Assembly: GCA_900095095.1 (NCBI GenBank)
Contig: FMBT01000437.1
Coordinates: 1-64,000, forward strand
Direction: 5' to 3'
Length of the DNA stretch: 64,000 nucleotides
Source: Fragilariopsis cylindrus CCMP1102
Taxonomy: Eukaryota; Bacillariophyta; Bacillariophyceae; Bacillariales; Bacillariaceae
Both the position numbers and the translations under genes were made by a program. The notes beneath the pieces are model-generated. The model saw nothing but the letters and a program-made list of their open reading frames with translations, was not told the DNA's origin and did not search any database. Position 1 is the stretch's first letter. Each line of letters starts with the position of its first letter. This document shows positions 34,801-45,043 of this stretch, piece after piece.

Positions 34801-35292
34801 TATTACCAATCTTGTTTCTTCTTCTTCTTCGTTTTCTTCTGACTCTTCTGCCTCTTTGTTGTTTGTTTCTTCGCTTCGTGATCCTTCGTCTTCATCTTCT
34901 TCGTCTTCGCTGTCGCTATCTGCTCTATCTCTGTCTTGTAGTCGTGGCATTCTGTTATTGTAGTATGTTGCTTCTTCTTCGTCTTCTTCATCGTCACTTG
35001 ATTCAAAGTACAGATCTCCTTCCTCTTCTTCTTGTCGTGTGTTGTCGTCTCCATCGCTGTCATCGTCGGATTCTTTGTCTCTTTTACAAATTAACTCCGG
35101 TATTTCGAGTTCATTGTGTTCATTGTCTTCATCTTCATCGCTGCTGTCGTCCCAATCTGTTTCTTGATTATCTGACGTGTTGCTGTTGTCTCTAGTATTA
35201 TTTTCTTCACTGCTTGTGGCGTTCTCCGTCGACTCTATTGTCTCTATTGAATCTTCGTCTTCATCGTAGCAGTTGTGATTGCCTCTATTCAT
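28849..35292 (-). CDS. LINE ORF2: EEP endonuclease, reverse transcriptase, RNase H
   Basis: 2147 residues, uninterrupted. Residues 1-175 are extremely rich in Glu, Asp and Ser, an unusual acidic head. The AP-type (EEP) endonuclease runs from ~186 to 450: CNPNGIK, CYSEVNS, IIGDWNEE (~372), RTIDFALAP and KGDHRAF (~442). The RT core has the A motif FDNDATACYDRI (~950), the B motif GTGQGSSNSP (~1019) and the catalytic GFVDDST (~1066). RNase H has all four acids: VSDGS (~1606), LRAEGAG, ISDNAEL and NVDADELAG (~1747). A CCHC knuckle CVMCNKQETRDHMMLC lies near 1864. The start overlaps the ORF1 stop by 8 nt. It cleaves the target and reverse-transcribes its own RNA (family knowledge). Many long plus-strand frames here are only its shadows. 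Confidence 0.93.
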   Translation of the reverse strand: MNRGNHNCYDEDEDSIETIESTENATSSEENNTRDNSNTSDNQETDWDDSSDEDEDNEHNELEIPELICKRDKESDDDSDGDDNTRQEEEEGDLYFESSDDEEDEEEATYYNNRMPRLQDRDRADSDSEDEEDEDEGSRSEETNNKEAEESEENEEEEETRLVIDDLDVEDAISIGGRMGEPKIPGMIRISGCNPNGIKANQLQSHLQHSQDLQIDIQCYSEVNSNFLRTDIRQKFHEGTKRVDRSARGTWGTSQLPTASDSEFKPGGTAIISTGKSAGRMKKSGSDNLGRWTYQLLDGQGEKDILIICVYQCCKNPTNPKGMTAYHQQEILLSEMDRPDTEPRRNFYRDLKEFIEGFVNGDGTNVVPMIIGDWNEECKGTSNSQKLCNEFGLVNIFDRIYPNQKQFKTYMRGARTIDFALAPTSIADRVTNFVYEPFLYRLKGDHRAFYFDIEEKHLFGNEKESPYDPEKRTFASKDRKAVALYLKGVDKHLQANNIYTRIANLMKDNEPNHSEAELIDREITRACEHGSNQCKTQPMDYWSIDLHVLKQELSVMGQFKYRRKRRLRSTALIKRAINMGIQINENMQLEEIEKRITDIREKATKIHREAAKRRDEMLLELANMAEDVEDSKKANAIRQLRLIEKKIRAFRRLNFQRKKTIDGGGISRLQVPTSWPTAEEYDEETEYNLEDPKTVDKDETSQWREAKCPKEIEFLLRLRNQRHFGQAETDGTPFTTESMKHKFNWNASTNEAELVLQGEYEDEEITEITRLMLDNLTRITDVDDSPKFLTTEEFKGKFRVWRESTSTSPSGRHLGHYKALVVTIDRSLKEEEREALRNIQEAITKCYVHMINYAIKHKYSLERWKTIVNMMIYKEPGNVKIHRLRVIHIYEADLSLLWGVKWRQGMRKAVKNKTLHTGQYGGLPGRDCTSLTYLEELRLDYSLLTRYSLANFDNDATACYDRILMAIASLAGRKYGIHKDIIFIHAQTLEEAEFKLKLSTKISDTTYRHCVKFPIHGTGQGSSNSPMIWCFISSVLFQSHNAKAHGMVFTSPDGDMVVRFNMVGFVDDSTCITGGNANDTLNELLEKMKQDAQLWHDLLWCSGGKLELPKCGYHVMHHEFENSGIPRLLRSPGESILLTNEHGTEIAIKSKNIYQTRINLGHAKSPAGGRKNECNRTEKKAVTIADAIVKCGCTRAEARLLYQAVWKPAVEYVIPQSFLSEKQLRKIEKASMPKLYACCGFNRNTSRAVLAGPIELGGGGFTPLKVVAGTGYVTHFLKNWRTPEEDIGKKIRIVYAWTAFQAGVTFPLLETTDVELDYVKGNVMPATRKYLEEIGGKIHINNKYIRPKLRIEDACIMERAIDMSFTTNQMERINCVRMYLGVMYMSEICNEEGTAIREGYKDGTYDQETYRVTLTRPKQNKPNKASWKLWSKVLQSWTENNNNLLTTTLGKWTNNHSASGRWNAYKYEDKAYKYRKIEEDNHEYWEVYSRNGTQLILEENIDIEDFDPRQDNCIPYKTTTLDNGQLHGGRLEQEQCEEGQQQEENGQVTNWRYNPMENWKQFLQSKPEWVQELLVETAFYTTMDGEPDFYEIIAEHDKHGHLICVSDGSVKFHNMSFGWILATPKGKRLAGSKGPCRGRGNSLRAEGAGMLSGTMLIAMMVQFLNRQEIKVTCISDNAELIRRCKAHKHYNEPYPNETLTSEFDVSEQIYITQKENSIKAHFKWVKGHQDNNMKYDDLPLEAQLNVDADELAGEYQEEQGQFLPIIHILPSCPAMLSIEGISVTSNYRKQLIRAYVEPKYIEYLQNKFGWSNDTITGIAWKCLKLATRRINRDVLLTKICNDLLPTATVLRKRKYQNSDECVMCNKQETRDHMMLCEAQSRIKWRRSCMSAIRKQMDKMETEPELKELISTAIAEWLETGQVDISKHPIKYATAILAQERIGWRHMFAGKLAQEWLQLQEQSTNTTSGKKRDSYIWGASIVQILLLQHINLWELRNEEVHGKTKEHQERTRKERLTIEVSRLNSLKDSARPSDMFLFHTNEEEYIEESTSQTIATWISSHRKAIANSVKKWAATSQTGITSIVGWMRGEDNDEAIDRIHTRQRQELLDGERTRKERRKEERRRKKVRNANNRQTTIARFFRRRKRDG

Positions 35293-36193
35293 TATGTGTC
35301 TCCATATCTGTCTTTGCAGATGTATTCAGTGGGGTTGTTTCTTTATTATTTTTATTTTGTTGTGATGTTATATTGAATTGGCTGAAGTCTCCATCTGCCA
35401 TTGCTGTCTTTGTCGATTGTTCTTCGAATTCCTCCATTTCTTCGTCGTTAGTAGTATCTGTTTCTCCTTTGCTATTCAATTCTTCTTCTATAACTGATTC
35501 TGTTGTAGTGTTCTCGTCGTCGTCGTTCTTGTCTTCCATAGTTTCATCCGCTACTTCTTCTCGTTCGTTTATTTGTTCTTGTCGTCTGAGTGTTGTTGTT
35601 GTCATTGTTGTTGCTGTCTCGTCTCCATCTTCTATTCTAAGTCTTTTCTGGGGTGATTGGTTGTGTGTGCTGTTTTGGCTATTTGTCATTGTGCTGTTTG
35701 CTGGTGTTGATGTTGGGTTGATCGTTATTGGTATTCCTGCTTGTTCTCCTTCGAATTTTCTTTCTTCATTTCTACACATTATTGCCATTAAGTTATTCAT
35801 TTGTGATGCTTGTTGTATCATCATTTCTTTCATCGTGTTGTTTGTATGTTTCATATTGTCGTTCGTCTCAGCGTTTTGAACTGCTAGTTTTGTTACCACT
35901 GTTCCTATGCTTTCCACCATTTTTGACATATTTGTCATCATCGTTTTCGCTGAATCATCTGGAGATAGTCCTGACATTGGTGTTCCTACTGTTAATACGT
36001 CTGCGTTCTGCGTTAACGGACTGTTTGTGCTTGCCGGAAATAGTTTTGTTGCTGTTGTTTGTGGTTGTCTTCTTCTTGTTTGCAGGTGCGGAGAGCTTTT
36101 TGTAGCGTATGACTGTTGTTGGGGTGTTGGTGTATTTCTTTGACTATTTAGTATACTTGTTGGGATATGAGCTGCTGTAGACTGTTCGATTCC

Positions 36194-36589
36194 TGTTGGG
36201 GATTCAATTATTAATACGAGTCCTGTGAGGTTTTCACAACAGTCATTATGTGTCACGAACGTCGTGACATCTGTACATGTTGTTTCCTCACAATAAATAT
36301 ATATATGCTGCGCATTATCGTGTGGTTGGCAATTGAAGAGAAAAGATGTGTTGTATTTGCATTGCGTTAATGTAACTCAATGTAAGCACCTCCATCGGCA
36401 CCTCGGATTGCCATCACCAATGTTAGTCATTATTTATTATAAAACTTATGCAATAGGTAAATAATAATAACAAGTTAATAAGCTAGCCATACATAGTATT
36501 CAAACCTATATATCACTCTAGTATCTTCAAGCATTACGTAATAAGCAACATACCAATACCCACGGCGTTGCGATTACTGTATTTCAACA
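36194..36589 (+). repeat. Copia 5' LTR
   Basis: 396 bp, starts TGTTGGGGATTC and ends TATTTCAACA. Contains the palindrome TGTCACGAACGTCGTGACA (8-bp stem, 3-base loop) at 36251-36269, a possible factor-binding site. It drives the element and also adds a minus-strand frame to the LINE ORF1 fragment. Confidence 0.93.
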
Positions 36590-36701
36590 TTTTATAATAA
36601 ATAATCACAGTCATTGATTAGATCAATCGAATCGAATCAACAACAACAACCATCCTATAAGATATACCTATTAGTATCCTAAATACTATCACCTTATAAG
36701 A

Positions 36702-39700
36702 ATGGCTGTCACCGACAAACCTACTGATACCACTAGTACAACTGGTGGTACCGGTAACGCCCTCTCTGCCAAAGAGAAGGAAGCAAAGGCTGCCGCCGCA
36801 GCCGCAAAGAACACAGCAAACCAAAAGAAGAAAATCATCCATCCAATGCCTCAAGCAAGAAGAACAAACAACAACAAGTTGCGAAATCCAAGTTTGAAGG
36901 TTTAGCATCTGGTACCAGTCCTATGAAAGGAATTGTCGTTGCATTAGCTAATGGCAATCTACTGGGACAATATCGTATTCTCCAGAACACGATGGCAGGT
37001 ACAGCAGCTAGCGAGAAAGCCTATGGTCTTGATTCATCTATTCTTGAATTGGTCGCCAAAGTTGAATCTGATTTCGTTACATCGAAATCAGATCCGTTGA
37101 AACATTCAACCGTCGTTACCATCTACACCAAAGATGCTACGGGTGCAGATACTACTACACCAACTGGAGAGAAACGACTAGTCTGTTTCGATCCTATCCT
37201 AAAAGCAAGTATGGATTCAAACTACTTCATCGATGTAAAGATACAAAAAGCCAACTGGAATAACTATGAAAGATTCTCTCAAGCATACTATCGTACAGCA
37301 ATTGGTAATGTAGAGGATGTTATCATCACCTACTGTCGCGCCGACAAGAGAATGGCTCTTGTGAAACTAACAAAGATTTAATAGGATTCTTACAAATCCT
37401 CCGTTCAGTATGTGCACAAACCAATGGGATTGTTAAAGTCGATCAAGAATTCCAGAACCTCCACACCTTACATGCTGCGATTGCCTTCAAGCAAGCAGCT
37501 AATGTAGATGACTCCACATTCTCAAAACAAGTCAGGACCGATACAAATCAGCTATTTTCACATGCGGAAAGTTCGCATTTGGGGAAGTTTCGCTTGAAAA
37601 GGTACTGTCAGCTCTTCCTCGCCCACCACTTTCACTGCATACTTGCATTGAAACCGGCGGATCAAGTGCTATTGACAAACTTGTTGAAGAGCGAACGGTC
37701 GCTCGACTGATTGTGAAGAATTCATTAAATAAGAATCTCAAAACTCATTTAATGACTACTTACTCTACTGCTACAGGAGATTGTTACCCCAATACAATCA
37801 GTGACGCGCTAGCGTTGCTATCGACCTTCGCTGTGCAACCAGCCAAGAATACTACTACTGAGGATGCTATCGTCTCATATCAGAAGCATCATCACCGGAT
37901 CCAGTGTCATCTATTAAAGAGGAGGCTGAAGATGACTTATCTGATCCAGAACCAGAACTAACTATCGAAGAATTGCCATCGGATACCGAAACCAACCAAG
38001 CATCAGTCATGGCAACAGTCATCGCTGAAGCTACAAAGGAAGATGATGATGATCGATTCTTCGGAGCTAGTTTTGCACAACTACAAGATGTTGATGATAT
38101 CTATGACGACAATGAGCCAGACTTTGTAACCTGTGCTCATGTCGTTGATCGCCCAGGTGGTCGACAAGTGATTCAACTGATTTCGACAGTAACTCTGATA
38201 TTGACCATGCGGGCGACCGACATGGTAATTCAAGTGACTGGGATACCGATGAATGGAATCGTGAACTTGAAGAGAATAGAAATCGTCCTAAGACTGGAAA
38301 ATCTCCCATAACAATCAACAAGGCGCATTGTTTTGAAACAGTTGTGTACCTGACAGCACAACGTGTCAAGAATATAGGCACCGTCCGAATCAAGAGCTAC
38401 GATACGGATGATGATGACGTCCCTCTCGTCAGTTATGAATACGATAGTCCTACTCCGGAACACATCATTGACTACTCTGATGTTGTTCGAGAGAAATTGA
38501 AACTCTCTGGAATCCGGAATATCGCTGCACTGGATGATCTCTTTGAAGGATGCAGTGTTGCAGAAGCTGCTAGAGACTACGTCAGCAACTTATCGATGTC
38601 AATCAAAATGCTCTACATGGTGATACAGTACGTTACCTCAAAGAGGAAACGGACCGACACCATGATCATCTGAGGTTCTACAAAGCTCGGTATGATCGAA
38701 TGATAACAGAAATTGGTCCCGATGATGAACGCGTGGTCTTTCCACAAGCCCATGTTCTATTACACCACACAGTGGTGGCTGTGTCAATCAATCAACGACG
38801 ACGAAAGCCCAATCGTTGGATTAATAAAGTGACCCGTAAATTGGTCAACTGTGGTATCAACACAGTTGAACTACTTGAATCCGCACTAAAAGGACATCAA
38901 TTGAATAATATACTCCATCGCCATGGACTACCAAAATTCCATCAAATGACTGTCTCCGGATTCCATTTGATTCTGAATACATCGGATTTTCATCAGGGCC
39001 TTTCTTAAAGGAAGATCGAATGCCCTATCACCCGTACGACACTGGATGGATCCGAACAATCTATTCATCCATCTGTCTAGGATGGTTTTACTCTCTACCG
39101 GTTTACTACCCAGGTTTACATGCTACTCGCTATACAACAACGTTTGGATCACATATTGCAAAATAATTGCATTTATGTGTGAAGAAATTGGCAATGCTGT
39201 TATAACCTTAGGTGAAACAATCATGGAGATTGATTCCATTGTGTTCAACAAAATCAACTATATCAACCCAATCTACAACGTGTTTCAACGATTTGAGCAC
39301 ATGCTATCTCGACTTAATATTTTCACTCATCCAGTCATTGGCATGCGGCCGAGACCGATCTCCAGAAAACACAACTCTAAGAACAACAAGACCTCTTCAG
39401 GAAGCCATCTACATGTCTTCTTTGCACGCAAGCGCAGCCGTAAGAGGCAGTCTGTTATCTCAGGGCCGATTCCACTTTCGGCGAATGATAACAGTCGAAC
39501 CAAGGATCGAACCAATACTGGGTCCAGTACCCAGTCTCGATCCGAGCACCGTCCCAAGGTTCCTCGTATCCCTTCGGATACGTTCGTGTCCGCGTCCACC
39601 ATCTATCCTATAGATGACCCATCTTGTCAAGATATCTCGTGGTACGATGCCATCTCTCCCTACTGGACTGGTGGTATGATCTGGGACGGTGCCTACGTCC

Positions 39701-42700
39701 TTAATCACCAAGTTGTCTCTGTTACAACTGATCCTATCTTTGTTTCTGATTTACTTCCGGCATTTGAATTGTCTGCTACAATTCAAACACCGAAAGCAAG
39801 GAGTGGGGTAAGCATGTCGGCCCACGGACCACCATTGCTATTGATAGCGGATCTAGTATTCACATCTTTAAAGATGCCTTCCTTCTGGCTGACATCCAAG
39901 CTGATGAAAACAGTTCTATCTCTGTACGGACTACAGATTCGAAGTTCCAAATCAAGGATATTGGACGTCTATGTGATGACCTTGACACCCTGCCTCTCCC
40001 ATCGGATGGCTACTATTTCTATCCGAATGGAGTAGCCAACTTGCTATCGCTAGCTATGCTTACTGATACCAAGCGAGTGGTTATGGACAGCGCCATTGAC
40101 AATGCAATATACGTATTCAATGATGATGGTTCATATGTAAGATTTGGTAAGACATCCAATGGGATGTACTGTATCGATATCACGACCGATGACGACCACC
40201 ATATCGTCATGGCACATCAAACTGTAAAAGGGGAGAGTGCACACTTTTCTGCAATCGATTGTAGAAGAGCTGCAAAAGTCAGGGATCTCCAAGAAGCACT
40301 AGCATGCCCTAGTGACTTTGATCTGGCTAATGCAATTGAACATAATGTTATTGGCAACAGCCCTTTCACAAGGAGGGATGTACGTATTGCCAAACAGATA
40401 TTTGGACCTGACGTCCCAGCAATGAAAGGAAAGACTGTCAAGAACAAGAGCATTATGCCAAGAGAGGATGACGTAACAGACATCCCATCCTTCATCATGA
40501 AAGAATACTCCAACATCCACTTAGCAATCGATATCATGCATATCAACGGATCAAGTTTCTTATATCACACTCCAAACACATTGGATTGATACAAACATAT
40601 TGTGTTAGAAAGAACAATCGCGATGCCATACTGGCATGCATCCTGAAAATAATACAAACATACAAAAGTAGGAGTGTGTTTAAGGTCGTGACAATTGAAG
40701 CGGATGGTGCATTTGAATGCATCAAACATGAACTACAAGACAAGCCATACAACATCACACTATCAACATGTGATGCTGACAGGCACGTCGAGACTGTTGA
40801 AAGACAAATCAGATTCCTAAAAGAAAGGATCAGAGCAGTAAGACTGATGATGCCGTACAAGAAGATTCCAAAACGATTTACTGTCGAGATGGTACTCCGA
40901 GTTACAATGCTAATCAACTCACTACTAAGCAGAATGGCATCCATTCCATATTATCTCCAAGGGAAATAGTAACAGGAAAGAAATTTAGATCCCCACTGTC
41001 AAGGTAGGACAGTATGTCCAAGGGCATACTGGGGAACTAATAGCACTGATGAGGAAAGATCTATCGATGCTCTATACATCGGTCGCGCTGACAATGGCAG
41101 TGGTCATGTTGTGTTTAAGCTAAGCACTAAGCAACCCGTTTCCGTTAACAGGTTACAATCATTCCAACCACCGAAGCTCTGATCAATACTGTCAATGAGA
41201 TTGCAGAACAAGAGAAGCAACCGGAAGGAATCGAATTTGCTGACATCAATGGAAGAGTTACATTAGACGACTTTGCTGCTAATGTGATCAATGATGATGA
41301 CAGTAATGCCTCTGATGTTGATTTCAAAATGGATGAAGAATATCGAGAGGAGCTTAAAAAAGAACTAAAGCTGGAAGCAAAAGACAAGACAGCTGATGAA
41401 TCGGATCCTGACTCAAAAGATTCGGCGGTGATGAACCTGATTCACAAATCGACTTCTTTCAGAATCCAATACAGCAACACAACAGGGACACTCTCATGAA
41501 AACGAAGATGCACCTATTATCCTTGACAGTCGCACCCGATCTGGCATGAATCTCGCTAACTCAACACCAAAGCAGGAGTGTGGGAAGGATAAGAAGAAGA
41601 AGAAAAGAACCATCTTTGAAATGATACTAATTTGATTGAAGATGATCTTGAAGACGATGATATGATGGAACCCACCATAACATCCAACGATGACATTATT
41701 ACTAACGATACATCTAAAGAAGAAGAAAAGAAGATGAACCATCTGCTCCACGCGAGCTTGATTCGGACCTGGGTTCATATTGGAACCTAGCACACTCGAA
41801 GCAAGCGTGCGTCCTTAGCACGATCGCCTCATATAGTCATGTAGAGGCATCGAAATCAACTCCACAGTATGGTTTCAATAGAGGGCTAAAGGAATTTGGC
41901 GCAATGGGATATGAAGCAACTATGAAGGAACTTGATGACAACCTCCTAGGAATGGGAGCAGTCAAAATGTTGCGACCATCGGAAACAAGCAGTTCAATAC
42001 GGTTTGAGGCTCTAAACTATCTTATGTTCTTGAAAAGAAAAAGATGTGGAAAGATCAAAGCAAGGGATGTGCGGATGGTAGACCTCAACGTGAATACATA
42101 TCGAAAGATGAATCCAGTTCGCCAACGGTGTCTATATACGCCCTAATGACATCATGTTTAATGGATGCCATTGAAGGCAGGAAGGTCGCAACCTGTGATA
42201 TACCAGGTGCTTTCCTGCAGGCTGATTACCCAGCTGATAAGGACTGTTACCTCAAGTTCGAAGGAGCAATGGTGACAATGATATGTGCCATTGATCCTAA
42301 ATACAGGCAAAATATAGTGGAGAGGAATGGAAAAGAATATTTATATGCCAAACTGACCAAGGCTGTGTATGGTACACTCCTTGGAGCCATCCTATTCTAC
42401 AAGAAGCTCAGTAAACAATTGATTGAGTGGGGGTATGAACCAAACTGCTATGATAGATGTACCTTCAACAAAATGATTGAAGGGAACCAATGCACTATCC
42501 AATTTCATGTGGACGATTTGAAAATATCTCACATGAAGCAGTCTGTAATAGACTCAGTACTTGATGACGTAAACAAAGAATTTGGTACCGTCAAGAAGCC
42601 ATTATCAGCTACCACTGGTGACATACATGATTATCTGGGTTTAACCATCGACTATAGTGAAAAGAACAAAGTGAAGTTCACTATGTATGACTATCTAGAA

Positions 42701-43570
42701 GACATACTGGCTGAAATGCCAAGTGACATGAATGGAACAGCTCCGACACCAGCGAGTAATAATCTATTTGATGTGGACGATGATTCGGAACTATTGAATG
42801 AAAAAGAAACAGATTTCTTCCACCGATCTACAGCTCGGTTGTTGTTTGCTGCCAAGAGGGCAAGACCAGATCTCCAAGTGGCTGTCGCTTACCTCTGCAC
42901 CCGAGTCAAAGCTCCTACACGCTCTGACTATCGGAAATTAACCAGAGTGATGAAGTATCTAAGGTTAACTATATCCATCCCTCTAGTATTAGGTGGGATG
43001 GAAGTGGGAAGCTGCTATGGTCGATAGACGCATCGTTTGCAATACACAAGGATATGAGAAGCCATACTGGTGCCGTGTTGACAATGGGCCAGGGTGCTTT
43101 AATGTCAATGTCCCTGAAACAAAGATCAACACAAAGAGCTCCACTGAAGCAGAATTGGGTTGGAGTTGATGACGCTATGATTTATTGAATGGATTCAATT
43201 ATTCGTTGGGGAGCAACTCAAGTCAATTAACCCTGATTCAATCCTTAATAAGATTGGTTCAGATTTGTCATTCACAGGACAACAAAGCACAATACAGCTC
43301 GAAAACAATGGACAAGCATCTAGTACCAAGAGAACTAGACACATCAATATCCGATACTTCTATGTGACAAGCAAGATCAAAGAAGGAAGCATTCGTGTGA
43401 TATATCATACAAAGAAATGGTATCAGATTATTTGACTAAGCCATTGCAAGGGAGCCTGTTCAGAACTCATCGAAACTCCCTTATGGGCCACGATGAAGAT
43501 TCAATAGCGCGTTATGATCAGAGTATAACGACGCTAAGGCAGCCGCTGCCAAGGACCTTTCATAATTGAA
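36702..43570 (+). pseudogene. Copia gag-pol, many frame breaks
   Basis: The start MAVTDKPTDTTSTTGG at 36702 opens an Ala/Lys-rich gag head. Coding similarity then hops between frames: breaks near 36860, 37380, 37880, 38300, 38650, 39000, 39190, 39790, 40590, 40940, 41150, 42050 and 43000. Every one I could check needs one extra base. Recognisable parts are protease (IAIDSGSSIHIFKD), integrase (NIHLAIDIMHINGSSF, then VVTIEADGAF and KQ-type helices), RT (CDIPGAFLQADYP, VYGTLLGAILFYKKL, catalytic FHVDDLKIS) and RNase H (WSIDASFAIHKD, DYLTKPLQG). RNase H also has in-frame stops. The product is a copia polyprotein of ~2200 residues in intact relatives, an estimate from the length. Confidence 0.85.
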
Positions 43571-43632
43571 TGGAAGGGACATATTGATTACATTCGTATC
43601 GATGCTAACACATCAATAGGAATGTAGGAGTG

Positions 43633-44027
43633 TGTTGGGGATTCAATTATTAATACGAGTCCTGTGAGGTTTTCACAACAGTCATTATGTGTCACGAACG
43701 TCGTGACATCTGTACATGTTGTTTCCTCACAATAAATATATATATGCTGCGCTTATCGTGTGGTTGGCAATTGAAGAGAAAAGATGTGTTGTATTTGCAT
43801 TGCGTTAATGTAACTCAATGTAAGCACCTCCATCGGCACCTCGGATTGCCATCACCAATGTTAGTCATTATTTATTATAAAACTTATGCAATAGGTAAAT
43901 AATAATAACAAGTTAATAAGCTAGCCATACATAGTATTCAAACCTATATATCACTCTAGTATCTTCAAGCATTACGTAATAAGCAACATACCAATACCCA
44001 CGGCGTTGCGATTACTGTATTTCAACA
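43633..44027 (+). repeat. Copia 3' LTR
   Basis: 395 bp, identical to the 5' LTR except for one missing A (GCGCTTATCG against GCGCATTATCG). Preceded by the purine-rich stretch AGGAATGTAGGAG, a candidate polypurine tract. Followed by ATTCC, the right target duplication. Confidence 0.93.
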
Positions 44028-44875
44028 ATTCCTGGACTATTTGCTGTTCTTCCATGGAAGTCATATGGTGTATACGGTGAGTGCTTTGTTGCTGTTTTGT
44101 TCTTGTATTTGTTTCTGTATTTTGTTGCCATTATTTCTGCGTGTCCGCTTATCGTTACGTTATCATTTACTAGGGGGTACATGTTATATGCTTGTAAGCA
44201 TGCCATCGCTGTTGTTCGTCCACTTTCTTGTTGAAATTCCTGGAACATTTGTCCTATTGCATTCCTTGCTGTCTCCGCTTTGTTTTTCGTTACTACAAGT
44301 ATGTACTTTCCAGTCTTCTCTGTATCTGAAGTGTTTTCTATTGATATCACTCCGCGGCTAAGCATGAATTTTCTTACTGATATGGTCTTGTATTGATCTT
44401 CGAATATCGATGGATGGCAATTTATGATTGTAATAGGTGTTAAATTAACTGTATAGTTTATTGTATCTGCCACGATTTTTCCATATGTTTCGTATCCTAG
44501 TAATGTATTAAGACTCTTAGGTACTATATTGTAATGCTCGTTTATTATATCGTCTGGTAACATCGCTAGTAATTCCATTACTATCTTTGCTTGTGATTTG
44601 GCTGATTTCAATATCAATCCATCGCATATCACTGGATTCGTATTTGCTCCTGCATGGAATGTTCCGCTGTAACATACTACTCGTATTGGGTTGGATAAGT
44701 TTCTTAGTTGTGCTTTTTGTGTTGGGCTTAATGTATTTCCTTTTACTACTTCTTCAATTCCTTTCTTTATCTTTAATTCTATGCCTGGTCGATATAATAA
44801 TCTGCTATGTCCGTTTTCAACGAAACCTACCATCTCTAGTGTGTTGTCATCAATGAATGGGCTATTAAGATATAT

Positions 44876-45043
44876 AACTTGTTATTTAAAAGCTGCCGCG
44901 CTGCTCCTTACCGCCTTAGAAAGACAAGTAAGTCAACAGTTGACCCGCCTATTTTTAATCTATATTAGTAGTAAACAATTAAGTAGGTACATCACCGAAT
45001 CTGTCATCAATGGACTGTTCCTCCACTCCCTGTACCGGGTGAA
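44876..45043. mobile_element. 168-bp insert with 17-bp target duplication in the LINE ORF1
   Basis: GGGCTATTAAGATATAT occurs at 44859-44875 and 45044-45060. Dropping the 168 bp and one copy (185 bp) restores the ORF1 frame exactly, so this is a secondary insertion. It has no open frame and no tRNA-like box that I can recognise. Read on the minus strand it ends in TTTTAAATAACAAGTT. The 17-bp duplication is like that of the LINE itself (18 bp), so it could be a short element moved by LINE machinery. Confidence 0.75.

Larger units (their letters stand above)
36194..44027 (+). mobile_element. Copia-type LTR retrotransposon, 7.8 kb, inserted in the LINE ORF1
   Basis: LTRs 36194-36589 and 43633-44027, both TG...CA, differ by a single base deletion. 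The 5-bp target duplication ATTCC lies at 36189-36193 and 44028-44032. Internal order is gag, protease (DSG at 39843-39851), integrase (~40400-41100), reverse transcriptase (~41900-43010) and RNase H (~43018-43460). RT after integrase is the Copia order. The fragment resembles diatom CoDi elements in wording such as VGQYVQGHTG and DYLTKPLQG. It lies antisense to the LINE. No clear primer-binding site directly after the 5' LTR was recognised. Confidence 0.93.

Noticed and set aside
28881-36143. Many long plus-strand open frames rich in Leu/Ser/Phe (for example 30330-31166, 32909-33673, 35214-35879)
   Set aside because: They are antisense shadows of the LINE ORFs; their hydrophobic composition reflects the reverse complement of Glu/Lys/Asn-rich codons and they are not membrane proteins.
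36180-36193. GTTCGATTCC resembling a tRNA B box
   Set aside because: It is LINE ORF1 coding sequence plus the Copia target site; no A box or cloverleaf around it.
35285-36256. ORF starting at 36256 on the minus strand as an independent gene
   Set aside because: Its first ~23 codons lie in the Copia LTR and TSD; the remainder is the last third of the LINE ORF1.
43687-43902. Small ORF in the 3' LTR
   Set aside because: Chance frame in the LTR, also possible in the 5' LTR, without protein similarity.
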